The notes: generated from the sequence alone by a model not told the origin. A stretch of 64,000 bases of DNA from Desulfosporosinus meridiei DSM 13257 (GCF_000231385.2 NC_018515.1:2004501-2068500), one strand, 5' to 3'; counted from the first letter of the stretch, positions 42,606-50,919 are shown. Program-made: numbers and translations.

Positions 42606-43690
42606 CGCATATAAAACGAGTAGTTTTATTGATGATAATAATAAATATCGTCTTTTTGAGCGGATGTTCTTCTTTTTTTGTGGAGAACAATACGGTCGAA
42701 GAAATCGCTCCTGTTATTTTCTGGTCTATCCAAGAAGGTGAGTCAGGTAAATTGAAAATAAGCACATTGTTGCCGCCATTGATCAATGAGAAGAAAAGTA
42801 TGCTCACCCTTCAAGTTAATCTATTAAAACAGGGAAGAAAGGACTTTAATTTAGTTTATTATCGCGAATTGAAATTAGGACAACTCAGAATGTTGTTTAT
42901 CAGCGAAGAGCTTGCCAAAAAAGGGATTCTTCCCCTTATCGACACCCTTCTCACAGATCCCGATATCTCCCAACGGCTCTATCTCGTGGTCATCAAAGGA
43001 AATTTTGATGATTACATCAGAAATCAAGTAGATAAACAAGAAAACCTAGATTATTTTCTTTATCGCATGCTTAAACATTATGAAACAAAAAATCAAGGGG
43101 ATATCACTGTAATTAATTTGCATCAATTCTTGAAACGGTTGTACTCTCCATTTTCAGATCCCATACTGCCTGTTTTTAAAGTTAACAAAGAAAATTTCAT
43201 CTACAATGGAACTGCCTTTTTCAAGGATGACAAATTAGTTGCAACCATCAGCGACATGAATGATCAAATTCTCCAACTCCTTAATAACGATTATTACCTC
43301 AAACTCTTACCGATTCCGTCCTTAGCCGTCTCTTTAGGTCAGATTCGTTCAAAGGTTATTATAAAATTAGCTCCAGACTACTCGTCAATTTCAATTAAGG
43401 TGAATTTGGTTGGCAGAATCGAGGAGTACCGGGGGGATAAAAATATAGTCGATAGTGACGAATTAGAGGACCTTAATCAAGAGATCAAATCCTATTTGGA
43501 AAAACAAACAACTGCGTTACTACAGAAAATGCAACAGTGGAAAGTTGATCCTTTACAAGTGGGGACACACTCGCTTACCCCCTTCTCGCAACCAATCAAG
43601 GACGAAGAGTGGTTAAGGAAATGGGGGAATATGGAATTACAGATCAATTATCAGCTTGATCTCCAAACAATGACGAATGTGAACAAATAA
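42602..43690 (+). CDS. Spore germination lipoprotein GerC/GerKC family
   Basis: The 362-residue C subunit is a lipoprotein. A signal peptide with the lipobox LSGC places the lipidated cysteine at about residue 22, and the Ger(x)C domain with YRELKLGQLRMLFISEELAK follows. It begins in an ATGA overlap with the B gene. It anchors in the inner spore membrane and is required for receptor assembly. Confidence 0.92.
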   Translation: MTHIKRVVLLMIIINIVFLSGCSSFFVENNTVEEIAPVIFWSIQEGESGKLKISTLLPPLINEKKSMLTLQVNLLKQGRKDFNLVYYRELKLGQLRMLFISEELAKKGILPLIDTLLTDPDISQRLYLVVIKGNFDDYIRNQVDKQENLDYFLYRMLKHYETKNQGDITVINLHQFLKRLYSPFSDPILPVFKVNKENFIYNGTAFFKDDKLVATISDMNDQILQLLNNDYYLKLLPIPSLAVSLGQIRSKVIIKLAPDYSSISIKVNLVGRIEEYRGDKNIVDSDELEDLNQEIKSYLEKQTTALLQKMQQWKVDPLQVGTHSLTPFSQPIKDEEWLRKWGNMELQINYQLDLQTMTNVNK

Positions 43691-43852
43691 GTGATGGATG
43701 AATTAAGATTGGTCGTTGATTAGTGGACAATCACATCTCAAATACATCAAATAAAGTTACTCGACTAATCTAAACATTGCTATTAGCATCTCACAGTTAA
43801 TCTGTGGTTTTTTGCACAGGATGCAACTCGCACGTATAGCGTTGTTCATATA

Positions 43853-44158
43853 GTGTTAGATATAGATGGATTTTTAAAAGAAGATGGTGTATGGGTTAAG
43901 GGATCTAGTATTGATTTTTTAACAACAAATTTCGGACTTTATGTAACCGCAAAAAAAGATGGAAAACGCAACACAAGAGGACCTCAGGCGATTTTTAAAT
44001 TACTTAGCGCGATAGGAATTACTTGCAGAATTACATTCGCTAAAGACCCAAATTTTGAACGTATCTATAAAACTTTTGACTTCCAGTTGTTCTTAAACCC
44101 AGTAGTAAAAACAGCCGTCTCACCTATAGGTAGGTGGACGGCATCGCAGGAAGCGTGA
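43853..44158 (+). pseudogene. 5'-truncated remnant of an unidentified protein
   Basis: The frame is open upstream of the first possible start (reading AQDATRTYSVVH before LDIDGFLKEDG), and no ribosome binding site is present. The part up to FDFQLFLNP looks like real protein. The last ~18 residues are translated through hairpin repeat member 4 (44114-44142), so the natural C-terminus is probably lost too. AKDPNFERIYK recurs in the remnant at 31943. The family is not recognised. Confidence 0.4.
44114..44142. repeat. Degenerate hairpin repeat, member 4
   Basis: GCCGTC-T-CACCTA pairs with TAGGTGGACGGC across a 4-nt loop. GCCGTC.CACCT matches members 1 and 2. Confidence 0.5.
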
Positions 44159-44159
44159 C

Positions 44160-44297
44160 ATGAATTGGCTTATGGCGTGCGTCTTTTTAGTTCCTTGGTC
44201 AGTTGTTAGAGTTTTTGGATGTTTGAAGGTCAAAAACTATAGTCTGTTAATTAAGCTATCCTCATTATACGGAGGTTTGACTTTTATTAAATATTAA
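44160..44297 (+). CDS. Possible small hydrophobic peptide (45 aa)
   Basis: ATG 44160 follows AGGAAG at suitable spacing and opens MNWLMACVFLVPWSVVRVFG, a possible membrane segment, continuing to FIKY. It may be a chance ORF in decayed DNA. The remaining gap to 44557 holds only a 15-bp palindrome GGAAGTAATACTTCC at 44305-44319. Confidence 0.25.
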   Translation: MNWLMACVFLVPWSVVRVFGCLKVKNYSLLIKLSSLYGGLTFIKY

Positions 44298-44557
44298 ATT
44301 TTTCGGAAGTAATACTTCCTGTTGAATGGTTTACAAATTGGTTAAACCTTTTAAGGAGTAGTGATACATAGGCTCTGCTGAAGTTGCTATTTTTCTTATT
44401 CTGGACCCAATAGTGGATAATTAGTTTTTACTATAAGAAGAAATGTAATAGTTCATACTTGGAAATGCTAAACATAGTCATTCAGGAATACCCGAAACAT
44501 CTTTTCGTGTTTGTTGTAAGGTGATTAGCGATTCAATCGTTCTCAAGGAGGTAAGTT

Positions 44558-45166
44558 ATGATTTGGGGATATGGCATTTTCGATAACGAAATCGCTTCAA
44601 ATATTAAAGACCAGTTCAGAGAGTTCCTCAGTAAAGGACTATCCAGAGAGGAAGCTCTATGCGAAACCGTGTCTATTTTTAATAACTACATGGAAGATGA
44701 ATTAGCTTGTTTAGCACTAGCTTCTTTGCAAGTTCGTCATAATATATTGGTTTCACTGGATAATCTGGAAAAAGCCCTTAAACTAGCTAGTGGAAAAGGC
44801 AGATTAAAGTGGGAGAATGAAGAAGGACGAAGACTAGTCTTGGAGAAATTCGCTAAAGAACTAAAAGAGTTTATCTCGATGACTGGAGATGAAAATAAAA
44901 AAGAGGTAGACTGTAAAACCGATGAAATAACAGAAGATATGGATAATCTTTGGGAGCATACGCCTCAATGCCGTAAAAGATTACTTGCCGGTTATATCAT
45001 ACGAGAAATTGCGAGATTGACGATTACTGGTGGTACACTAAAAACTCTGAGTGAACAATTAAAACTAGATGATGAAGGTTATACCTTTTTACTTCGTTGT
45101 GGTGGCCTAGCTGTAACCAACGCAATTGAAGACTTACTTGAAACAAAGCAGATAAAATTAGTTTAG
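44558..45166 (+). CDS. DUF4259-like protein
   Basis: The 202-residue protein opens MIWGYGIFDNEIASNIKDQF, which matches the W-G-x-G-x-F-D-N start of the DUF4259 family, often found in immunity-rich regions. The C-terminal half (residues 120-202) is not recognised. AAGGAGG precedes the ATG. No toxin partner is adjacent. Confidence 0.6.
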   Translation: MIWGYGIFDNEIASNIKDQFREFLSKGLSREEALCETVSIFNNYMEDELACLALASLQVRHNILVSLDNLEKALKLASGKGRLKWENEEGRRLVLEKFAKELKEFISMTGDENKKEVDCKTDEITEDMDNLWEHTPQCRKRLLAGYIIREIARLTITGGTLKTLSEQLKLDDEGYTFLLRCGGLAVTNAIEDLLETKQIKLV

Positions 45167-45205
45167 TTACTATCATAGTAGGTCAACGGTAAGCTTAAAT
45201 AACTT

Positions 45206-45268
45206 GGTGGCTATGAAATGGCCAGATTATTGGATACGACAGTAGAAGAATTGTTTATATTAGAGTAA
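45206..45268 (+). pseudogene. C-terminal remnant of an XRE-family repressor
   Basis: The open stretch GGYEMARLLDTTVEELFILE before a stop is the typical end of a Cro/C1 helix-turn-helix domain. Nothing of the recognition helix remains upstream. Confidence 0.55.
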
Positions 45269-45483
45269 CTTCTAGGTATTCATTAATAGCGTAACAAGGC
45301 AGCTTCAACAAATTCTTAATACGGTTCTGGTATGAGGAGGCTAGCATTTCCCACATTGCAGCGCTTATCGTAATCGTCGTATCGGACTTATGGAGTAACT
45401 GCGGTAAGTCCGTCAATGGACTTTCGCCAGATTTCTGTGTAAAATCTATATTTAGAAAACTAAAATGGATTGAGTGATTTTAG

Positions 45484-46680
45484 ATGGAAAATAAAATGAA
45501 AATGGGTGGACATCATCACGGAATGGGAGGACATCCGCAGGGTAAAGGTGGTCATCCAAGTGGGCACCCAGGAATGAACGTTGACTACAATAAGAACCCG
45601 TTCATCGTAATCTGGGAAACTACTCGTGCATGTGGGCTTAAGTGCCAACACTGTCGTGCAGATGCGCAACCTGACCCGCATCCAGAGGAGTTAACCCACG
45701 AGCAAGGTATCGCGTTAATCGATGAAATCTACGAAATGGACAACCCGATGCTAGTTTTCACAGGTGGGGACTGCATGCTTCGAAAAGACCTTTTTGAATT
45801 AGCAGACTACGGTATTAAAAAAGGAATGCGTGTTTCGATGAGCCCAAGTGCTACTGTTGAAGTAACAAAAGAGCGCATGGACATGGCGAAAGAAGTTGGG
45901 ATTTCTCGTTGGAGTTTCTCAATTGACGGTGCAGATGCTAAGACCCACGATGCTTTCCGTGGAATCGATGGAACCTTTGATTTAACAATCGAGAAACTTA
46001 AATATTTAAACGAAATTGGTATTTCTCACCAAATCAATACTTGCATTAACAAAGCAAACTTGCACCAACTTGAGCAAATGGCGGAATTGATGAAAGAGTT
46101 GAAGACTTCGGTTTGGTACATTTTAATGATGATTCCAACGGGACGTGCTTCACTGGATGATTGCATAACAGCTGCTCAGCATGAAGAAGTATTCAAGTGG
46201 CTTTACGAGTTAAGTAAAAACGCGCCTTATGATATAAAAACAACTGCTGGCCAGCACTATCGCCGTGTTGTATTCCAACAACGTGCTAAGGAAAACGGTA
46301 CTACAGGTGAGGAAATCACTTTCGAAGGTACTAAGACACGTGACATGGCTCAATTCATTGACGGTCTGGCAAGAGCACCAAAAGCAGTTAACGATGGAAA
46401 TGGTTTCATCTTCGTATCACACACTGGTGACGTTACACCAAGTGGATTTTTACCTTTAGTAGTTGGTAACGTTAAGGAAAATAGACTGCGCGACATCTAC
46501 CGCGAAAGCCCTATTTTAAGAGACTTGCGTTCACCAGATAAGTATGAAGGTAAATGTGGTATCTGTGAGTACAACAAAGTTTGTGGTGGATCAAGAGCAC
46601 GTGCCTACGGCGCAACTGGAAACTATATGGCCTCAGAGCCATTCTGCGTGTATATTCCAGAGAAGATTAGAAAGAAATAG
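45484..46680 (+). CDS. Radical SAM/SPASM protein with His/Gly-rich N-terminus
   Basis: A 398-residue radical SAM enzyme. The 4Fe-4S motif is CGLKCQHC (about residues 50-57), with TGGDCMLRKDLF as the GGE-like motif. The C-terminal SPASM region CGICEYNKVCGGSRARAYG and a later SEPFC bind auxiliary clusters. The first ~35 residues are a His/Gly repeat (GGHHHGMGGHPQGKGGHPSG), a likely metal-binding tail. It resembles the TIGR04053/AhbD-like group of peptide- or heme-modifying enzymes; the substrate is unknown. No short precursor peptide is adjacent. Its wording of codons looks more uniform than that of its neighbours, compatible with separate acquisition. Confidence 0.85.
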   Translation: MENKMKMGGHHHGMGGHPQGKGGHPSGHPGMNVDYNKNPFIVIWETTRACGLKCQHCRADAQPDPHPEELTHEQGIALIDEIYEMDNPMLVFTGGDCMLRKDLFELADYGIKKGMRVSMSPSATVEVTKERMDMAKEVGISRWSFSIDGADAKTHDAFRGIDGTFDLTIEKLKYLNEIGISHQINTCINKANLHQLEQMAELMKELKTSVWYILMMIPTGRASLDDCITAAQHEEVFKWLYELSKNAPYDIKTTAGQHYRRVVFQQRAKENGTTGEEITFEGTKTRDMAQFIDGLARAPKAVNDGNGFIFVSHTGDVTPSGFLPLVVGNVKENRLRDIYRESPILRDLRSPDKYEGKCGICEYNKVCGGSRARAYGATGNYMASEPFCVYIPEKIRKK

Positions 46681-46692
46681 AATTATATTGTG

Positions 46693-46722
46693 AACGCCTG
46701 CGATTTTTGTGGGCGTTTTTTG
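46693..46722 (+). terminator. Terminator after the radical SAM gene
   Basis: AACGCC (46693-46698) and GGCGTT (46712-46717) flank a loop and are followed by TTTTTG. Confidence 0.7.
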
Positions 46723-46769
46723 TTCTATCCCTACCAGCTCAAAGGCAGGGACGGAAAGGGGGCAAAGCA

Positions 46770-46937
46770 TTGCTGAAAGCCAAACTTCAGGCACCGATTG
46801 TGAATCAAAGGATCATTAGCCGAGAACAACTGCTAAGGAAATTCCAGCGCGTCCTGGAATGGCTGGGTAAATGCGACCTGCCTTGGGCCTGGCTGTCGAA
46901 CTCAGGGCATACACCTTTTGAACGTAAAATCCGATGA
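46770..46937 (+). pseudogene. MalT-like LuxR regulator with internal deletion
   Basis: LLKAKLQAPIVNQRIISREQ followed by LLRKFQ is the characteristic N-terminus of MalT-type ATP-dependent LuxR regulators. It is joined directly to EWLGKCDLPWAWLSN, which in intact proteins lies after the P-loop. The Walker A region has thus been deleted and the protein ends soon after. It is a clear pseudogene. Confidence 0.7.
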
Positions 46938-47113
46938 AGAAACGGGCAACGATATATATCCCTGCAGGAAAGGAATCCCAGTTCATTAAAAAAATTGAAG
47001 CGTATTCATCGGAAGTTACTGAAAAAGGAATCCCAAAACATAATGACTTAGTGCGCGCTATGGCTCCAACAGTGATTGCATTCCAAGATTGCCCTGGATT
47101 TTCAGCCCCATGA
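46934..47113 (+). CDS. Possible small protein (59 aa)
   Basis: ATG 46934 overlaps the end of the MalT remnant and opens MKKRATIYIPAGKESQFIKK, continuing to FQDCPGFSAP. The composition looks protein-like but there is no ribosome binding site. It may be another fragment. Confidence 0.3.
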   Translation: MKKRATIYIPAGKESQFIKKIEAYSSEVTEKGIPKHNDLVRAMAPTVIAFQDCPGFSAP

Positions 47114-47297
47114 AGAATACTCGAATCAGGATAGCATTATTAGCTAGAAAATGATATCCAGATTTCTAAAAAATCTTGGTAAATGGTTATCTCCCCATCA
47201 ATGTTTATGGTGTGGGGAAAATTGGCATGCTTAAATTTGTTAAACAGTGTAATATTTTTTATCTAAACGTGACTCATTATATGAAAGGGGGGTATTA

Positions 47298-47786
47298 ATG
47301 AAACAAATTGAAACGCTGTATTTTGAATATAAACAAGATATCTATAGCTATCTGTTAAGCTTGACTCATGATCCTACCCTTTCGGAAGATTTGCTCTCAG
47401 AGACTTTTGTTAAGGCGATATTCTCTATGGGTAATTTTAAAGGTAATTCCTCTATTAAGACTTGGCTATTTGGGATTGCCCGCCACCTATGGCTGCAAAA
47501 CCTGCGTAAAGCTAGACCTGCGGTGGAATATAGTGATCTTTTAGATGTCTATGTGGCAGACAGAAGCCTGGATCGTGTCATAACCAAGCAAATAGCCGAT
47601 AGAGTCTATGAGTTGCTAAAAACCAAAGACGAGCGAACACAAAAAATAATCAATATGCGTGTAAATGGGATAAGTTACTTTGAAATCTCCGAGAGAATAG
47701 GTATTACGGAAAACTCAGCAAGAGTCATAGATTTTAGAACAAAAAAATGGCTTAAATCAGTTTTGGAAAAGGAGGGATTGATTTGA
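47298..47786 (+). CDS. ECF-family RNA polymerase sigma factor
   Basis: A 162-residue ECF sigma factor. Region 2 (about residues 1-75) includes DLLSETFVKAI and IKTWLFGIARHLW; region 4 (about 105-160) has INMRVNGISYFEISERIGIT as its helix-turn-helix. AAAGGGGGG precedes the ATG. It overlaps an anti-sigma gene by 4 nt, the usual partner-switch arrangement, and probably regulates its own operon. Confidence 0.9.
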   Translation: MKQIETLYFEYKQDIYSYLLSLTHDPTLSEDLLSETFVKAIFSMGNFKGNSSIKTWLFGIARHLWLQNLRKARPAVEYSDLLDVYVADRSLDRVITKQIADRVYELLKTKDERTQKIINMRVNGISYFEISERIGITENSARVIDFRTKKWLKSVLEKEGLI

Positions 47787-48235
47787 AGGCATCCTGTGAG
47801 ATAATAAGGGATTTGATACCCCTTGTGAAAGATAATGTTGCCAGCCAAGAGAGTACTAATTTAGTTTCGGAACATCTAAAAAACTGTGAAAGCTGTAAAC
47901 TTGAGTTTGGACATGAGGCATTGCCAATCCAAAAAGACGTTGATGATAAAAGAGTATTGGTTTCAATTAAGAAAAAACTTTTTCTTATCTCGTCGGCCCT
48001 ATTACTCTTTGGAGCATTTATGGGCATGGCACTAAATAAAAATACGTCCTCAAACTTTATGCCCATAGTAGTAGTTGTCCTAAGTACTGTAATTGTGGGG
48101 ATACTGATATTCAAGTTTAAATGGAAGGGGGATAAAAGTGTGAGTAGATTTTTTGTAGGAAAAGCTATTGGGACAATTATTGTCTTTGCAATACTAGGTA
48201 TTTATCTATTGCTGAAATATCTGTTTCAGTTTTAA
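47783..48235 (+). CDS. Membrane anti-sigma factor with zinc-finger (ZAS) motif
   Basis: A 150-residue protein. The N-terminal ZAS motif is visible as SCEIIRDLIPL and then EHLKNCESCKLEF (H-x3-C-x2-C), which binds the sigma factor. Three hydrophobic segments follow (about residues 68-86, 93-112 and 125-148). TTG 47783 overlaps the sigma stop codon (TTGA). It holds the ECF sigma factor at the membrane until a signal arrives. Confidence 0.87.
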   Translation: MKASCEIIRDLIPLVKDNVASQESTNLVSEHLKNCESCKLEFGHEALPIQKDVDDKRVLVSIKKKLFLISSALLLFGAFMGMALNKNTSSNFMPIVVVVLSTVIVGILIFKFKWKGDKSVSRFFVGKAIGTIIVFAILGIYLLLKYLFQF

Positions 48236-48304
48236 GAAGTTTAAACTTACTCTATGAGTGTGGTTGAAATGGCCCGTTCCAATTAATTGTGGCCCATTTA
48301 ATCG

Positions 48305-48451
48305 GTGGCAGATGAAATTGAAGTCGCCCACAAAGTAATTCAGGGTGTCTATTTAGCGATAATTCTTGTGGTTTGTGTTATTTTAGCAGGCAGTCTGACT
48401 TTGGTCTTCCGTTGGCTTATGATGTCATTTCTCCTGAGGTACAGAGGTTAA
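48305..48451 (+). CDS. Possible single-pass membrane peptide (48 aa)
   Basis: From GTG 48305 the frame encodes VADEIEVAHKVIQG, then a strong hydrophobic helix (VYLAIILVVCVILAGSLTLV) and a basic end FLLRYRG. The positive-inside layout is plausible for a real small membrane protein, but no ribosome binding site is clear. Confidence 0.35.
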   Translation: MADEIEVAHKVIQGVYLAIILVVCVILAGSLTLVFRWLMMSFLLRYRG

Positions 48452-48458
48452 AGAATGA

Positions 48459-48519
48459 GGAAAGCGGGTATGTCCTAAAACGCGACAGGTTGTCGTGTTT
48501 TGTGACATACCCGCTTTCC
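48459..48519. repeat. 61-bp near-perfect hairpin
   Basis: The 16-bp outer arms (48459-48474 and 48504-48519) are perfectly complementary, and an inner stem AAAACGCGACA/TGTCGTGTTTT adds 11 bp with one mismatch. There is no immediate T-tract, so it is not a standard terminator. Confidence 0.75.
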
Positions 48520-48600
48520 TGCTGATTTTAGTTCCAAATTGGGACTGTTTTATAGAAGGGAGCCTATTGTATAATATTTACTGGAAGGTGGGTGAATAGC

Positions 48601-48696
48601 TTGCCCAAAAAGGAACCCATCCAGAACGGTAAAACTGGACAAAATTCTGAAATTGGTTGGAATATAGCTGAAATTGGTAAGTTGAGTGATTTCTGA
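48601..48696 (+). CDS. Possible small peptide (31 aa) with promoter and RBS
   Basis: TTG 48601 follows GGAAGGTGGG and opens a 31-residue hydrophilic peptide beginning LPKKEPIQNGKTGQN. A TATAAT box lies at about 48569-48574. It is directly upstream of nudC and may be a leader peptide or chance. Confidence 0.3.
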   Translation: MPKKEPIQNGKTGQNSEIGWNIAEIGKLSDF

Positions 48697-48746
48697 GGGG
48701 ACAACACTTATCAGAGATAGCTTTTCATAAGAAAAGAGGATGCTTA

Positions 48747-49550
48747 GTGTTGAGCAAAATTGATGGGGATTCAACGGCATATTGGTTGTTGTTTAAAGGG
48801 AATAAAATACTCATTTCCGAAGATAAAGTGCTGGAATTTACTTTGCCGGAGATTGATTACTTTAAATTAAGCAAGAAGCTGGTTCGTAGTCAGTTACTGG
48901 GCCAGATGGAAGGACGTTCTTATTATGCCGCAGAACTTGCCCCGGATATCGTTGCTCCGGAAACTATGTTGTTTTGCAACTTGTATCGTTTATTTGGCAA
49001 GATCCCGGATGCTTTGTTTTTCTTAGCAGGTAAAGCCTATCAGATTTTACACTGGGATCGTACCCATCAGTACTGCAGCCAGTGCGGAGCTCGGACAGAA
49101 AACAAAATAGATGAAAGGGCTAAGCTTTGTCCAGCATGCGGGCGAGTAAACTATCCCAGGATTTCTCCGGCTATTATTGTGGCGATTACAAGAGAGCGCG
49201 AAATATTATTAGCGAGGGGGAGTCGCTTTCAAGCCGACTTCTATAGCGTTTTGGCTGGTTTTGTAGAACCGGGGGAAACATTTGAAGAGTGTGTGCAAAG
49301 GGAAGTCAGAGAAGAAGTTGGCCTGGAAGTTAAAAATATTAGATATTTTGGCAGCCAGCCTTGGCCCTTCCCAGATTCTCTGATGGTTGGCTTTACAGCG
49401 GAATATGCTGGCGGGGACATAAAGATTGATGAAAATGAAATCTTGAATGCCGGATGGTTTGATGTGGATCAGCTACCGCTGATACCAGGAACCGGAAGCA
49501 TAGCCCGGAGTTTAATTGATTGGTTTATAGAACTAGCAAAAAATGAGTAA
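48747..49550 (+). CDS. nudC: NADH pyrophosphatase NudC
   Basis: The 267-residue protein is NudC, a Nudix hydrolase that splits NADH to NMNH and AMP and removes NAD caps from RNA. The zinc ribbon CSQCG...CPACG (about residues 108-132), the Nudix box GFVEPGETFEECVQREVREE ending VGL, and the NADH-specific SQPWPFPDSLM are all present. The start is GTG 48747 after AGAGG; TTG 48750 is also possible. Length and motifs are normal. Confidence 0.93.
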   Translation: MLSKIDGDSTAYWLLFKGNKILISEDKVLEFTLPEIDYFKLSKKLVRSQLLGQMEGRSYYAAELAPDIVAPETMLFCNLYRLFGKIPDALFFLAGKAYQILHWDRTHQYCSQCGARTENKIDERAKLCPACGRVNYPRISPAIIVAITREREILLARGSRFQADFYSVLAGFVEPGETFEECVQREVREEVGLEVKNIRYFGSQPWPFPDSLMVGFTAEYAGGDIKIDENEILNAGWFDVDQLPLIPGTGSIARSLIDWFIELAKNE

Positions 49551-49607
49551 CGACCCTACAAGGGCATTTTTAATATTGTGATAGAGCAAGTCGACGCTGA
49601 CGCTGAC

Positions 49608-49637
49608 AAAAACGGGCCGCATTTTCGGCCCGTTTTT
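49608..49637. terminator. Bidirectional terminator between nudC and merR
   Basis: AAAAACGGGCCG (49608-49619) pairs perfectly with CGGCCCGTTTTT (49626-49637), giving A and T tracts on both sides suited to the convergent genes. Confidence 0.88.
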
Positions 49638-49652
49638 GCTTTGCCTGGTGTG

Positions 49653-50198
49653 CTATTTTAAGATCATTTTCTGCAGAGCCTGTTTTTGTGTCTCATCTAT
49701 GAGGGGCAGCATTTTTTTCAACTTTAACTTTTTTTCTTCCGGAAGGTCTTTGAGGAAAGCTCTCATTTTTTCGGCCAGCTCAGGTGTTATATAATTACTT
49801 TCATTCATGCGGATCAACTCCATTATTTTTATTAATTGGTCTGAACTTATAGTTTGGTTGAATGACAGCAGTGTTTGCAGTTGTTCAAGCTCAGAGCGCA
49901 GCTTTTCCTTTAATTTTATCTGTTCCTTGACGATTTCCAGTTGAGCTTGAACGACGAGGAGGGGATTAAAATCAGGATTTTCAATAAAGTTATGGATTTC
50001 TTCTAAGGAAAATTCCAGTTGTTTTAGAGATAATATCTGCTGAAGTTTTAATGCATCGGACTTGGTGTAAAGCCGATGGCCGGCTTCGGTAGTTTCAGAG
50101 GGGACTAATAGGCCTATTTGGTGATAATGGTGCAGTGTTCTTACTGTAATCCCACACTGGCTTGCAAGCTCACCGATTTTCCAAATAGTGTTTTCCAT
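49653..50198 (-). CDS. MerR-family transcriptional regulator
   Basis: A 181-residue MerR regulator. IWKIGELASQCGITVRTLHH and YHQIGLLVPSE form the winged helix-turn-helix, followed by a dimerisation helix (about 75-110) and a charged effector region lacking metal-binding cysteines. This places it with TipA/BmrR-like or redox types rather than mercury sensors. ATG 50198 follows CGAGGTG. Its promoter carries a 19-bp-spaced operator shared with the divergent flavodoxin gene, so it likely regulates itself and that gene. Confidence 0.88.
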   Translation of the reverse strand: MENTIWKIGELASQCGITVRTLHHYHQIGLLVPSETTEAGHRLYTKSDALKLQQILSLKQLEFSLEEIHNFIENPDFNPLLVVQAQLEIVKEQIKLKEKLRSELEQLQTLLSFNQTISSDQLIKIMELIRMNESNYITPELAEKMRAFLKDLPEEKKLKLKKMLPLIDETQKQALQKMILK

Positions 50199-50238
50199 TC
50201 TTTCACCTCGTTTCCGTAGAATTTTTGTCGACAAGTAA

Positions 50239-50269
50239 ATTATACAACCTGACGTTGCGTCAGGTGCAA
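50239..50269 (-). promoter_or_regulatory. MerR-type promoter with 19-bp spacer and palindromic operator
   Basis: On the minus strand TTGCAC (50264-50269) and TATAAT (50239-50244) are separated by 19 bp, the over-long spacing typical of MerR-controlled promoters. The spacer is filled by ACCTGACGTTGCGTCAGGT (50247-50265), a perfect dyad. Confidence 0.85.
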
Positions 50270-50338
50270 TAGACACAAATAAATATTTCCAAGCAATGGA
50301 AATGGTGTTAGAATAGTGTTCAAAAGGAGGGGGATTTT

Positions 50339-50818
50339 GTGAAAATAGCTATTGTATATTACAGTAAATCTGGTAATACCCAAAAGGTTGCAGATCTTGT
50401 AGCTGAAGGTGCAAAGAAAATTGATAAAGTCGAGGTCAAAACTATGTCCATCGAAGCAATCGACGATGAATTCTTGACGGAAGCCAAAGCAGTTATCTTT
50501 GGGTCGCCGACGATTGCGGGATCCTTTGCAGGGCAATTAAAACAATGGTTAGATACAGCTAAAAATGTCGGAGGAAAACTGGGAGCTGTTTTTGCTACAG
50601 CAAATTATGTTGGCGGTGGTGCAGAGGTGGCGGAAATCTCCATGATTGCTGAGATGTTGGTAAAAGGTATGTTGGTCTACTCTTCAGGAGTTGCTGAGGG
50701 ACAGCCTTTTATTCATTATGGAGCTGTGTGCATTAAAGATGGGGATGATGGTCAAAAAGAGCGAGCAAAAGTATTTGGGGAAAGGATCGCTAGAAAAGCA
50801 GTGGAATTGTTTAACTAA
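50339..50818 (+). CDS. Flavodoxin / NAD(P)H:quinone oxidoreductase-like flavoprotein
   Basis: A 159-residue flavodoxin-fold protein of the WrbA/flavodoxin type. YYSKSGNTQKVADLV at residues 7-21 is the FMN phosphate loop; GSPTIAGSFAGQLKQWLD and ATANYVGGGAE contribute further FMN contacts. GTG 50339 follows AGGAGG. It is divergent from merR and followed by a very strong terminator. It probably carries electrons or reduces quinones under control of the MerR protein. Confidence 0.87.
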   Translation: MKIAIVYYSKSGNTQKVADLVAEGAKKIDKVEVKTMSIEAIDDEFLTEAKAVIFGSPTIAGSFAGQLKQWLDTAKNVGGKLGAVFATANYVGGGAEVAEISMIAEMLVKGMLVYSSGVAEGQPFIHYGAVCIKDGDDGQKERAKVFGERIARKAVELFN

Positions 50819-50867
50819 CATCAAAAGTCACTTTGAGTCAATTGCTAGATGACAAGGTCTGGATGAT

Positions 50868-50919
50868 AAAAATTCGGCAGTTTTGAGATGACTAATCTTC
50901 TCAAAACTGCCGAATTTTT
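50868..50919 (+). terminator. Strong terminator after the flavodoxin gene
   Basis: A long stem from AAAAATTCGGCAG (50868 on) pairs with CTGCCGAATTTTT (to 50919), about 20 bp, with a 10-nt loop. Confidence 0.9.

Noticed and set aside
47240-47297. Autoregulatory ECF promoter before the sigma gene
   Set aside because: TGTAAT and CGTGA are present but the spacing is shorter than usual for ECF promoters.
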